DNA from: Chloroflexota bacterium
GTDB lineage: Bacteria; Chloroflexota; Dehalococcoidia; Lucifugimonadales; SAR202-VII-2
Direction of reading: 5' to 3'
DNA: 64,000 nucleotides
NCBI GenBank assembly: GCA_003228115.1
Contig: QEVV01000010.1
Coordinates: 27,766 to 91,765 of the forward strand
A program made the position numbers and the translations under genes. The notes beneath the pieces were generated by a model. The model was not told where the DNA came from and ran no database searches. It saw only the letters and a list, made by a program, of their open reading frames with translations. This document shows, one piece after another, positions 54,301 through 62,400 of the stretch (positions are counted from its first letter, which is position 1; the number at the start of each line of letters is the position of its first letter).

Positions 54301-56756
54301 GCCACAAGCTGCAACTCTACGCCAGGCTGGTATTCGGCCTGGTTAGCAACCTCGATGAGAACCTCATTCAGCGCGTCTGGCTCCAAAGTCACCGAAACCT
54401 GGTCTGTGGCGGTGCCGTCCTTGAAGGAAGCGCTAGCCTGAACCGCATCTACGTAGGTGTTTGCGACGGTGCCGGCTGTAAATAATCCGCTCTGGGGGTT
54501 TATGACGCCTGCCGCGGGGGTGGTGGCCTCCCACGTTAGGGTGGACGGCGCGGCCTCGATCGCAGCCTGCGAAATCTCGTTGCCGTACTGGTCGTAGCCC
54601 AGAACCGTGAACGTGAAGGGCGTGGCGACCTCAATGGTTTGACCCATTTCCTGAATTTCAAGGTTGAAGATCGCGCCTGGCTCCACAACCACTGATGCAG
54701 TATCGGTGACTGGGCCGCCCTTGTAGCTAGCGCTGGCCTGCACTGCACCGTTGAAGGTGTCGGCAGTGGTGCCGGCGGTGAAGAGGCCGGTGCTGGGGTT
54801 GACGGTGCCAGCATCGCTGGCGAGGACGCTCCAAGTGACATTGGAGTGCCCGAAGGTTATGGCATTGCCGAACTGGTCGGCCCCGGTGACCGAGAACTGT
54901 TGGGTGGCGTCCACGTCTAGTGTAGTTGTGCTAGGAGCAACCGTGATAGTAGCAACCGTGGTTGGCTCCACGACAACCTGCCGCGTGCACGTCAGGGGTC
55001 CCTCAGCGGTCTGGATAAACAGTTTGGCGAGGTAGGTGTTGGCTTGATTGTATGTGAATGGGGCCAGAGTCTCTCCCGTGGCGTCCATGGTGCCGTTGCC
55101 GTCGAAGTCCCAGATCAAGGAAGTTGCGCCGATGGAGGTGTAGGAGAACTGAACGGGATGACCGGCGTCGATTGGGCCTCCGTCCACAGTGTCAGCAAAG
55201 GAGAAAGTGCATGGGGAGTCGGCTACGGAAACGGTTGCCCGGCCAAGAACGCCGGTGATTGAATTGCCCACAAATACGGCCTTAGTGGCCTTGGGCGGAT
55301 GATCGCTAAAGGTCAGAGTGGCGTCGCCCACCGCTAATCCCCCAGAGCCCAAAGCGGTAACAGCCAAGGCTTTGAAGCGGAGGGTGGTCAACGTAAAGAG
55401 AGTGGTAGCATCGGAGCCTTGGGTGCCTTTCCCGGCACTGTAGGAGATTAGGCCATGGACTGGGTCTACCTGATTTTCAAGGATGTCCTTCCAGGTTCCA
55501 TTAACAATGAGCTCGCCGTTGGGCAGAGGTGCAATGTCGCTGGCCTCGATGGGGTCGTTGTTCTGGTCCACCGCTTCTAGAAGCGTGGGGTCGTAGAGGA
55601 CGTAGGCCTGGGCGGCGTCCACATTGAACTGGGTTGCATCAACGCGGACATCGACATTGAAGTAGCCGCCGATGGCAGTGGATACGGTGAGGGGAGCGAA
55701 GCTAAAATCAGCCCCAGCTTCTGGGACGCTGATAATGCCGTAACCCAATGTGCCGGTTACGTTCTCACCGATGGATATGGCCTTGGTGAAGTGCGGGAAG
55801 TCGTTAAGGAAATCGATTCCAGTTTCGGTTACTTGCAGCGCTTTGAAGCGCACTGTGGTTAGGATGAAACGAGTCTGAAGGTTCTCACCAAGATTGTCTG
55901 GCTGTTTGCCGGCTGCATAAGATATGCGCCCGGCTATCGGGTCGATCTGGTTGAAGAGTCCAATTTCCCAAGAGCCGTTCTGCTCCGGCTCGCTGGGTGG
56001 AAGGTGACCGTCTCCATCAAGGGGATTGCCGTTTTCATCCACGACCTCAAGCACGGTGGGGTCGTAGCTGACGTGGGCTTGGGCGGAGTCGATGGCTAAC
56101 TCTCTGGCATCGACAATGATATCTACAGTGAAGGTGCTGCCTAAGGCCGTGGACAGCATCGGCGGGTCAAATCTGAAGTGGGCCACTGGGTCTCTGACAA
56201 GAATATTGGCCACTCCCAAGGTGCCGGTAACCTCATCACCGCTTGATAGGGCCTTGGTGACGTAGGGTAGGACTTGGCTAAACGTGAGGGTGGCTGAAGC
56301 TGGGGCCAGGGCTTTGAAGCGGACGGACGTTAGGGTAAAGAGTGTTGTTGCGTCTTCCCCGAGGGTGGCGTTTGGGGCCTTGCCGGCGGCGTAGGAGATC
56401 CGCCCTTCGGAAGGGTCGACCTGATTGAAAAGAACATCAGTCCAAATGTTACCAATGAGTTCGCCATCTGGGAGGAAGCCGTCGCCGACAATGGGAAGTC
56501 CGTCTTGGTCGACAACCTGGAGGACCGTGGGGTCGTAGAGGATGTGGGCCTGGGCAGTATCCACGGCTGCTTGGGACGCGTCGACAGTGATGTCAACGGA
56601 GAAGAATTCTCCCGTGAGCACCTCCACAGAGGATGGGTGGAAGTCGATATCAGCAGTATCCTGCGCTTTGGCGACGAGTACAGAAAGGAACGAAGCCGCC
56701 AAGAGGGCTATTAAGATACTGCCGGTGAGCGTCCGCAGCCGCCCGGTCCTGGTCAT
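45360..56756 (-). CDS. giant modular surface protein: three cohesin-like modules, PKD, Ig/FN3 arrays, C-terminal anchor (3,798 aa)
   Basis: A 3,798-residue exported protein. A signal peptide (residues 1-31, cut near VAKA) is followed by three cohesin-like modules (about 35-510), each with the pattern VDTAQAHILYDPTVLQVVD, ISYAAGK and ..TLTSVRFKAL. A PKD-like domain follows (about 512-600), then about 8 Ig-like repeats carrying TGLFTAGT and YK (600-1375), FN3 domains (1376-1760), Ig domains with the D.T.P.AP start (1760-2620), IPT/TIG domains (2700-2900), three FN3 (3090-3385), Ig and a ZU5-like segment (3390-3720), and finally a Pro/Thr linker and one TM helix, GWLLSLLAVVGAGLLVSGGY, with a basic end. 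There is no LPXTG and no dockerin. GGAGG lies six bases before the ATG. It is the last gene of the three-gene operon, and probably a membrane-anchored scaffold for the dockerin proteins upstream. Confidence 0.9.
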   Translation of the reverse strand: MTRTGRLRTLTGSILIALLAASFLSVLVAKAQDTADIDFHPSSVEVLTGEFFSVDITVDASQAAVDTAQAHILYDPTVLQVVDQDGLPIVGDGFLPDGELIGNIWTDVLFNQVDPSEGRISYAAGKAPNATLGEDATTLFTLTSVRFKALAPASATLTFSQVLPYVTKALSSGDEVTGTLGVANILVRDPVAHFRFDPPMLSTALGSTFTVDIIVDARELAIDSAQAHVSYDPTVLEVVDENGNPLDGDGHLPPSEPEQNGSWEIGLFNQIDPIAGRISYAAGKQPDNLGENLQTRFILTTVRFKALQVTETGIDFLNDFPHFTKAISIGENVTGTLGYGIISVPEAGADFSFAPLTVSTAIGGYFNVDVRVDATQFNVDAAQAYVLYDPTLLEAVDQNNDPIEASDIAPLPNGELIVNGTWKDILENQVDPVHGLISYSAGKGTQGSDATTLFTLTTLRFKALAVTALGSGGLAVGDATLTFSDHPPKATKAVFVGNSITGVLGRATVSVADSPCTFSFADTVDGGPIDAGHPVQFSYTSIGATSLIWDFDGNGTMDATGETLAPFTYNQANTYLAKLFIQTAEGPLTCTRQVVVEPTTVATITVAPSTTTLDVDATQQFSVTGADQFGNAITFGHSNVTWSVLASDAGTVNPSTGLFTAGTTADTFNGAVQASASYKGGPVTDTASVVVEPGAIFNLEIQEMGQTIEVATPFTFTVLGYDQYGNEISQAAIEAAPSTLTWEATTPAAGVINPQSGLFTAGTVANTYVDAVQASASFKDGTATDQVSVTLEPDALNEVLIEVANQAEYQPGVELQLVATGEDQFDNVIPDLDFTWSLDQLGLENNGIIGQNTGLLITPEIVGDYRVTATASFKGDPVPGFLDFAVVPGPLDSIVVDPAAVSMDIRAEQQFTATGFDHYLNEIGSTNGSFVVTWAVEDINAGVINPTGLFTASDIPATYEGAVSASAGSVTGFATVVVETGPIDFLEILPPSVSLNPEEPFSFGFRGEDQPGNEITPEAVGLHSTGSIAWSLTNLLAGSIHPDTGAFIAGTEAELYEGVVHLTVSYKGETRDATATVIVEPGALDNIRVVPGFKPLDIGGTYNFDFVAEDQFGNLIPPAPATQLAVGEVSVTWSVTNPGAGAIDPATGLFTAGTTAGPFIDAVTVAGNYKEGAASGTADVALFPGPIALLNIFPSAITLPVGGGARFVVVGQDEFGNEISQGSIGAVGSLAFSTTDSHNGNVDDQGNYSAGEHPGLVNVTADATFKDGNATATAVVTLLVGPLDQLEIAPHSPSVPVLGEREFTATGFDRFDNPIESGLQVNWSVIDPALGVINENGLLKVGTTAGTFDGVRAVGRAGGSEAASVTAVTVNAIAPSAPRITLESVGDGEATFGLTPPSFTGGAEIAEFQITVRDLSLADVTKTVTATETSVTVAGLANGTLYSATAVAGNAAGLHGPASLPTREFIPAGSPAAPGAPTLSNIGVGRGQLLVEWDEPATNGAPITRYNLNCTPGSITQQVAGSVIERVLSSLDPGLSYTCTLTATNRVGTSDSSPVSNSATPPDVPGAPEHLRGVVGHEQVELSWVAPLNTGGSEITKYVVSAFGVADLTPRDSDGTTTTFVFGDLDNGNQYRFQVHAVNDTGAGQASARTRPLLVAAVPVHPSVPVAVPGDGRAIVEIVPALHDSVSQLGHTGGSPITKYTVKAQQNGEDSGQQAEWTFGPLRVAVRNLDNDDTPYTFVVIATNAIGDSTESDSSNAVTPSGAPDRPTLVKPPTYTQDATITLLVTTTGSAASVSVQGGVAAVDAIATPPTQQPIIVEINVDEPNTLEIRAVNALGVQSGPAVAVVIHDTTNPEAPSLRPLDGSLVRRADVLGGESGNLAEGDNLTRNGTVVFEIVAERASVVTLSGGIDDVVITATGDAQRIEASLEEGANNFTATTVDQAGNVSTASGIVTVTLDSINPDPPSVVNDLPALTNQRLVDVVVDGEDGAFVRIEGGARSVSGVLASQRTFPVPLNEGDNNLSITQEDQAGNISNPGTVSVEVDTIAPDAPTLGDMPRVTNDLDLAALFSAEADATVTISTADNQKQVLATGDAQEERFILQANQSQQIAFVATDAAGNASSPAFHDVRHDNQAPATPGISDVADGLGGPIQLGFGQPPEPPASLGTSDVAIDITVQAEAGSDLAVAVTDSSDNTRVTRVRATGAAQVINVPLSSGSNTVSTTATDEAGNESVQLDFLINSDADAPPPPSLDGLLALTNLAQVAVSGNAPEAVSVTVSVVGGSSVAATLDVEGDFEATVTLLQNQVNQIQIQSSDGVNLSGVVEASVEHDNLANNAFEILTSFDGPIRITTVTMEVTGLDTGDLVRFRVGPSDPNPMFIEAQSNVEATLNIPSNETTLLLVNVFDPAGNKSSAKSITVTNDQRPPSLLASLAAPPNSASELETQHSSATVWVGTDPGAGITVTNTTTGDTFTAVGAAGSVQVTVNLDEGGNNILVETSDDAGNRADQVELFVEKDTTPPAFAVTSTSVEALGELNVGPLAVAELPDTRAPSLTLRGTAEVGAEVIGTVGDTTFRTTATDGTWRLVMPLEPDSFNEISVVARDSLGNETAPAEYTITRLPNVTTIRGRIIADDLTLAFVTATEAGGAANSATIDPTDGSFSLGGLSPDGSFDVKVNGPFGSDGETEDRFFQRGAPGNATTAEGATTPVNPGFNGAFVEMSVSTLPSVGEVAPLAFDNDVNTQISILGNALTGATEVWLVSGQRTIRLLVDEGGVALIKATVVTGTSAGTYVVRVRTPAGLSTQTIGTITLTEAQVAPLSVVTDLSQLSVIRGTSPTITALGTNLATATEIVITNVDSGDDVAVQPEAGGTTGSVHFTVPATLPEGTYAPQVRTEAGLGAPAATFHVAAPVELTGEDQVVSDPFTPPATADITWTNEGEENRPGAVGITTVLDSTNTLTDEAGSPITTPLLPPTDVPLSNESLPEGFSGTAVGLEMGLPGERVNLDHPIVVTLTMELPAGDDAPTIFLRTAIGPPPVFELAGIDGEVDGVSYVRGGIVIDMVTTEDGTTKLYTLAFLTDHFSTYVATDEELAEATPPTVPQNVNASAGNAEATVTWTASDDDGGVPLTHYTVTALDGTTTVTTAQTQDGTTTTATVTGLTNGTEYTFTVTASNQAELTSPASVASDAVTPATVPDAPTGAATTIGDTQSVVTWKAPADDGGSNITGYTVTSSPEGIEVTVGDQLSANVTGLTNLTTYTFTGQAINALGTGVASVASKAVTPAPANQVADSPTNVEAVADDSQATVTWNAPAFVGGSLLTGYTVTALIDGTSTAITAQSDGSNTAATVMGLTNGQEYTFTVVATNGAGDSAASAASDVVTPAGPIATLTINANPPVDAGAQQTFTVVGTDAGGNPITQEQIVAENTTLTWSVLDAAAGTIDGNGVFTAKTVAGTFTDAIKATANYLGGTATDTATVVVEPAALAQVDITPDSVSLNAASQQAFAAAGTDQYLNNIPDLVFTWSATGGSITQQGLYTAGNTPGSFDVTAEANYKSATQSDTAVVTITGAAPAAPRPPPTPTPVFTPVPVTTVQAPPGAGAAVILPNAGGEVTTADGAITLSIPPWSSDQTIQVVVEPIEIVDAPEPPPGTAYARAFEIVVYDAQGNRLAGSLNEPTTVTVKYTDEDLAEVDGDPFRLKLARLDSTGNWTILPTSVNTANKTLTATVERFSLWGVVGGSSSALPAATATATPGPSATSTFVPPSVGDVGAPSGWLLSLLAVVGAGLLVSGGYYLRRKSAGTQPD
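55215..56655 (-). other. three tandem cohesin-like modules of the giant protein
   Basis: Approximate spans are 56200-56655, 55720-56190 and 55215-55715. They share a frame of about 160 residues: FxP..V....G..F.VDI.VDA, VD.AQAxxxYDPT.L.VVD, a variable loop, F.L.TVRFKAL and a closing V.GxLG strand. The three are more similar to each other than to the single module of the next gene upstream, so they probably arose by tandem duplication. Confidence 0.75.
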
Positions 56757-56790
56757 GCGCTTCCTCCATCAGGAAAACAAATAGTGGGGA

Positions 56791-56815
56791 GCGGGGCCCT
56801 TTAAAAGGCCCCCGC
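56791..56815 (-). terminator. hairpin between the two scaffold genes (possible attenuator)
   Basis: An imperfect stem GCGGGG(CC)CTTT/AAAAG(GCC)CCCCGC lies between the stop of the upstream gene (56842) and the start of the giant gene. On the minus strand it is followed by ATTTGTTTT within about 15 bases. It could partly terminate transcription and lower expression of the giant gene relative to the one upstream. Confidence 0.4.
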
Positions 56816-56841
56816 CCTGGTCGTCTTGTGGATGGCTAGGC

Positions 56842-59331
56842 CTAGGGCGTAGGGTCAGTGTCCCCCGCCTGGTTGTAATTTGCGATTAGCCGAGAGTAGT
56901 CGGATGCGTCGATGACGCCGTCCCGGTTCAGGTCGGCTCTGTCCAAGAACGGGTCTGTGCCCTCAAAGAAGGAGCCGAACAGGTTCAAGAGTTTGGAGTA
57001 GTCAGAGGCGTCGATGACGTTTTCACCCGGATTGCCGGTGGCATCTCCCCAGAAGTCGCCGAGGACAAGTGTTTCGATGACTACCGAGTTCATGCTCGGT
57101 TCAACCACGACGTTCAACTTGTTTTTCCTCAGCGTGTTCCCGGACTTGACCGTTATGTCGTATGTGCCAGGTATCACTCCGTGGATGGTGAAGGTGTATT
57201 CCTTGACGGCCTCACCGGAGACCGGCTGAGGAGTGACAATCTCCGTTGTGACCGCCCCGGAGGTTGTGTCTATCAGCTTGACCTCAAGGGGTAGCGGTGG
57301 CCCATATTGGCGCATCTGGTACGCACCCTCGAACACGACGCTGACGCCGTCAATGAGGTCGATGGAGGCATGGCCAACTAACTCTCCCACACTGGCCTCG
57401 ATGGCGTCTGCATACCCGCCGATGTCCCCGGTAGCGGTGAAGAGACCGTCCTGGTCAATGAGCCCGGCTAGGGGGTCAGCGTTCCAGACGACAATGAATT
57501 CCGAGAGGGTCGCTGGGTCTGGGTCAGAACCGACCGCGTTGTTAGCCCCGTCGTAGCCTGTTGCCACGAACTGCTGCGTCTGCGGTGGGTCGGTTGCGGC
57601 TATGGTTATGGTGCCATCTTCTCCCTTCGGATACGACCGTATGCCGATAGCAACCAGCGCGCCGGGTACGATGGTGAAGTCGTAGGCTCCCGTTATAGAG
57701 CCCGAGGCCGCAAAGGCCTGATAATCGCCCACGAGATCCGGCGCGTCGACAGACCCGGCGGAGGAGTCAATGGCGCCGTTGTTGGCTTTTGCAGCAGTGT
57801 CCAAGTCCCATGTGAAGACCAGGCCGGAGAGCGGGTTGTTAAACTCGTCAAAGCCCTGGGCGGCAAGCGAGAACTGAGAGTCCCAGAACAAATCTGTCCC
57901 CTCGCTGGAATTGGTTATGACAATGTGGTGCACCGGGCCGGGCGTCACTGTTCCATCGGCGGTGTCGTTGGCCGTGCCTCCATTGAAGGTGGCTGTTACC
58001 TGAATGGCGAATGGGCCAGGCACCGTGTCTGCAGTGAATATGCCAGAGTCAGGTCCAATGCTGCCGCCCGTGGTGGCGGCCCATAACAAGGCGGGCGCGG
58101 CTATTGGGTTGCCGTGGCTGTCCACTCCGGTGGCCGTGAAGGTGAGGTTGCCTTGCACCTCAACGGTCGCGTTATCTTCCTGAATCGTAACGGCGGTTAT
58201 AGCGCCTGGCCCAATCACGGCTATGGCATTGCCAGTGGCTGTGCCGCCCTTGTATGCAACCGTTGCTTCGATAGCCTTGTCGAACGTCCCTGCGACGGTG
58301 CCTGCGGTAAATATGACGCTGGAGCCACTCGCGAAGGGGGGAATTAAGCCGGCGTTATTGATGACGGCCCAGGTGATAGTCCCGGTGTTCTCAATAGCAG
58401 AGATGTCGATGGGGTTGGTGAGTGCATCTGCGGCCCCGGTGATAGTGAATGTTGTTGAGCCGCCCACGTCCGAACTGCCGCTAGCGGGGTCTAGGGAAAC
58501 GGTGGCAATGGCGCCCGCCACGATCTCAACGTTTTGAGCGTCACATGTTGATGTGCCGTCTCCGTTGGTTACCGTTAGATTGATCGGGTATGTCCCGGCC
58601 GTGTTGAAGGTGTGCGTGGGGTTCTGGAGAGCACTGTCTTCACTGCCATCGTTGTTGAGGTCCCAACTCCAGGAGGTTGGGCCGCCCGCCGAGGTGTCGG
58701 TAAAGGTGATCAAGTTGCCGGCCTCTATGTCACCGCCATCAGCGTCCGCGGAGGTGAAGGAACAGACGGGAGGGCCGCTGACCGTGACGGTCGTGCCTGT
58801 TAGGGTCCCCGTAACGTCATCACCTGCGGAAGCGGCCGTGGTGGTCCGGATGCCCGTCGCCGAGAAGGTGATGGCACCATCGCCAGCTCCCTTTACCAAG
58901 AAGGTGATCGTTGCGGCTACAAAATCGCCGGTGCGGGGAGCGCTGAATAGTATGGCGCCGTTGAAGTCGATTTCCCCCGTGGTGTTGTCAGTGCTGTTAA
59001 CCAGACTGAGGTCCCAACCCGAATATTCTATCTGGACGCCAGCCAAGTTAGGGTTCTTGTCCACTACCTCAAGCATACTAGGGTCGAAGTCCACAAACAG
59101 ATCCGCCCCAGCCACCGTTTGCGCCCCAGCCACCGCATTGATGTTCACAGTGAACTCTTCATTCACGGTCACCGACGTCGCTGACGCTTCCAAACTAAAG
59201 TTAACTTCATCGCCGCTGTGGCGCGCGGAGGCATAGAGAGGCCACAGAGCCAGGAGCATGACCATAGGTATAGCGATCAGGGCCAGCTTTGTGTGTAAAG
59301 GAAGCCTTCTCAACGTCGTTTTGAACCCCAT
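56842..59331 (-). CDS. secreted cohesin-PKD-Ig-dockerin protein (829 aa)
   Basis: An exported protein. After a signal peptide (TKLALIAIPMVMLLALWPLY, cut near YASA) comes one cohesin-like module (about residues 25-175, with FVDFDPSMLEVVD and GAILFSAPRTGDFV). A PKD domain (about 185-270, DTSAGGPTSWSWDLNNDGSE) is followed by four Ig-like repeats related to those of the giant protein. A C-terminal dockerin (last 68 residues) has two Ca-loops, DATGNPGENVIDASDYSKLL and DLNRDGVIDASDYSRLI; the second is canonical and the first has a small insertion. The ATG at 59331 has AGGAGG five bases upstream; a longer frame to 59391 is unlikely. A cohesin plus a dockerin in one chain makes it an adaptor-type scaffoldin by analogy. 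Confidence 0.9.
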   Translation of the reverse strand: MGFKTTLRRLPLHTKLALIAIPMVMLLALWPLYASARHSGDEVNFSLEASATSVTVNEEFTVNINAVAGAQTVAGADLFVDFDPSMLEVVDKNPNLAGVQIEYSGWDLSLVNSTDNTTGEIDFNGAILFSAPRTGDFVAATITFLVKGAGDGAITFSATGIRTTTAASAGDDVTGTLTGTTVTVSGPPVCSFTSADADGGDIEAGNLITFTDTSAGGPTSWSWDLNNDGSEDSALQNPTHTFNTAGTYPINLTVTNGDGTSTCDAQNVEIVAGAIATVSLDPASGSSDVGGSTTFTITGAADALTNPIDISAIENTGTITWAVINNAGLIPPFASGSSVIFTAGTVAGTFDKAIEATVAYKGGTATGNAIAVIGPGAITAVTIQEDNATVEVQGNLTFTATGVDSHGNPIAAPALLWAATTGGSIGPDSGIFTADTVPGPFAIQVTATFNGGTANDTADGTVTPGPVHHIVITNSSEGTDLFWDSQFSLAAQGFDEFNNPLSGLVFTWDLDTAAKANNGAIDSSAGSVDAPDLVGDYQAFAASGSITGAYDFTIVPGALVAIGIRSYPKGEDGTITIAATDPPQTQQFVATGYDGANNAVGSDPDPATLSEFIVVWNADPLAGLIDQDGLFTATGDIGGYADAIEASVGELVGHASIDLIDGVSVVFEGAYQMRQYGPPLPLEVKLIDTTSGAVTTEIVTPQPVSGEAVKEYTFTIHGVIPGTYDITVKSGNTLRKNKLNVVVEPSMNSVVIETLVLGDFWGDATGNPGENVIDASDYSKLLNLFGSFFEGTDPFLDRADLNRDGVIDASDYSRLIANYNQAGDTDPTP
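56875..57048 (-). other. dockerin module (829-aa protein)
   Basis: Two duplicated segments each end in IDASDYSxLI/LNxF/Y. The second loop has Asp, Asn, Asp, Gly, Ile, Asp and Asp at positions 1, 3, 5, 6, 8, 9 and 12, as in type I dockerins. Positions 10-11, which usually decide partner choice, are Ala-Ser. Confidence 0.85.
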
Positions 59332-59452
59332 ATCCCCTCCTGTGGGAAAACCTACCTCTAATGTTGCTCTCCTAGGGTAGTAGCACTGCAAAGGAACTCT
59401 GAAGCAGCCTTTGCGATGCTACCACCCTGGATCTACTGTTGCTGTCAAGCTC

Positions 59453-62400
59453 CTACTGCGGCACCTCTATCGGAGACGGCCTCAGGAAGTTGGCCGCTAG
59501 CAGCGAGAAGTCCAGGGCGTTGACGATGCCGGTCCGGTCAAAGTCTGCCCGCTCGTCGAACGCTTCGTCTCCGTCCGCCTTCAGGAACGACCCCGCCAGG
59601 ATGCTGAAGTCGATGGCGTTGATGATGCCATCATCGTTGGAGTCGCCCTCCAGCAGGGTGTCGAAGTCCACGGTGTCATCACTGCCCGTCAACTGACCGC
59701 ATCGCGTCACGTTGGTGAGGGTGTGCGGACTGCTTAGGGTGAAGTCGTATCCCCCGGCGGTCAGAGGCAGGACAAAGGTGAACGTCACCGTCTTCGTTGC
59801 CGTGCTGATGTTCTCGATGTTCACCGTGGGCGTCGCCAGCAGCGCTGCGATGTCCGTGGAGAAGCCGGTGCCGGCGCCGAAGGTCGTATCGCACGGGAAC
59901 ACGTTCAGGACGTACGGGATCTCGTACCCTTCCCAATCCCGCGAGCCGCCCTGGAGCTTCACGGTGCCGGTGACTAGGAGCCCCGACTTGATGGTTACCG
60001 TGGCGTTCTGGCTCGCCCCTGGTACCGCGTCTCCTTCAAAGGCCACCACACTCTGCCGTGGCGACTCGAAGCTGAACTCTATGGCAGCGGTGATCTCGTC
60101 CGCAAGCGACTCAAAGTCGATACCCTCATTCACCCTGAAGGTGATCTCGGCTATTCGGAAGGTCCCGGCTGGGAACGGTCCTACGAGCTTGTTGGTGTTG
60201 AAGGTTATCTCTCCGGCTTCATTATTCGCCGCGTTCGCCAGGGACATGTCCAATTCGCTGAAGTCGGGGCTGATCTGCACCCCGTCTCTGCTTTCGTCCG
60301 CGTCAACGACTTGGAGGAGGCCCGAGTCGAAGTTGATGAAGGCATCCACGGCGCTGACCGAGTCGCTGTCAGCGGCTGTTACCCAGAGGCCAAGCGTGAA
60401 CGTGCCGCCGGCGAAGGAGACCGTGTCTAGTGGGTCGAGCTTCAAGGGCGCATCGATATCACACTCGACAGTGGCCCCGAAAGTGTTTCCAAGGACGGAT
60501 TCTCCTGCAAGGGCGGCCTCTGTAGTGCGAGTCCCCTCTGTAGAGAAGCTGAATTCAATCGTGCCCTCGGCGAGACATGTGGCCTCAACAGTGGCTATGC
60601 GGAAGATTCCGCTGGGGGCTGTGGAGAACGTGACCCCGCTGTAATCAGCCTGGCCGACCTCATTATCGACGCTGTTGTTGAGCGTGACGGGCAGGGTTGA
60701 GGTGTCAGGGACAATCTGGTCCACAGTCGCCATGCTAGTGTCGAAGTCCACAAACGAGTCCACCGCTGCGACCTGCTGTGCGGGGTCCGCAGCATGAACA
60801 ACGATGTTCAAGCTGAATGTTTCACCGACCACGGCGTCCGTTTCAGCCGGTAACAGGCTGATGTAGACCGTGCGGGCCTTCTCACAGACCAGCGTCACGC
60901 TCACCCATATCGGATCATCCTCAGGGTCGTCGCTGGATATCTTGATGTAGGCCGTGTAAGTGGCTAGGTCAAGCTCCGTGCAGTCATTGGTTACTTTGAA
61001 CTCACGGAGCTCCCCCGATTCCAACGTTAGAGGCAGGCTGGGCAGGTCAGATAGGCTCAGCCAACTCACGTCGCCTTCGGTGTCCTGGGTCTCCCACACC
61101 TCGATGGCCGTTACGGTCAAGTCACTAAGGCCCAGGTTCCTGACGGAGACGTCCTCCCAGTCGGACACGGGATCACCGGGCGGAACCTGGAGGACCTGCT
61201 CAATGGTCGTCGGATCGACTTCAATGTCCGGGACAAGCTCTTCCTCTTCTACGCATCTCAGCACTACCCGTACGTGAATCACAGGCTCGTCAGGGTCGCT
61301 GGACCTGATCTTGACGTGGGCCACGTTGGTGCCGGCCTCAAGCCCTTCACAGTCCATGTGCACGGAGAAGTGCATGTCTTCATGCGGATCCAGCACAAAG
61401 GGCAACGTTGGTAGGCCGGAAAGGTCCAGCCAGGCAACGTCAGCGATCTCGCGGGATTGGTCTGCTTCATCTATGTAGTTGACCCACAACTCTGCTCCCG
61501 CTTCGGGCTCGTTCTTGATGCTCACCTCGAAGCTGCCGCCGGTTTCGCTACCGGTGGTTGGGTGGGTCTGCTCGTGGTCCAACGGGTCAACGGTGATGTC
61601 CTCAAAACGTTCTGGCTCCCCACAGACGAGCGTGACGGGAAGTGGGATGAACGACCTGTTAGGGTCGTTAGACCAGATCCCGATGTAGTGGGTGTTGTGC
61701 GCATCGTGCGCATCGAAACAGTCCACTTCCATGGACAGATTGAAGTGGTGGCCTGGAGGCAGGATGAGCTCGCCTGCCGGTACGTCGAACAGGGTCAGCC
61801 AAGGCCTCGTTTCGGGGCTGCCGCCGTCGGATGATTGAGTTATCGCTGCAACCCGGAGCTCAGCGCCGCCGTTGTTCCGAATCTCAACGGTCGCCGTTGC
61901 TTCACCATCCGGTGAGCCGGGCCCCACAGGCACAGCAATGTAGACCTCCTGCGGCCGGATGGTGATATTGGGCTCTTGAGCGTTGCCGTCGTCCTGGCCA
62001 CAGGTGTAGACGGCGTGCTCTTGGCCACCTTGGCCGAAGATCCCTTCGCCGATGGCGAAGATCTCCGCGCCCGTGTAGATGCCCTGGGTCATGAACTCAG
62101 AGATGGGAGTGGGCATCCTGGCCCAGCCCATCGTCCAGGTCATGGTGGTCAGATCCAGCGCTTCGTTGATGTTGTACTCATCGAACCCATTAAAGCCGCC
62201 AATGGCGTGGATCTGGTTGTTACAAATGCCGGCGAGCAGGTTGGACCGGGGGGTAGGCATGGGTGGGCCTGCATTCCACGTGTTAGACGCCACGTCGTAA
62301 ATCTGGACGGCGGGGCTCACGTCCTCGAAGCCATCGCTGTTTGGACCAAAGCCGCCGATGACGAAGATGGAACCTTCTTCTCCTCTTTCGGGCACGTAGA

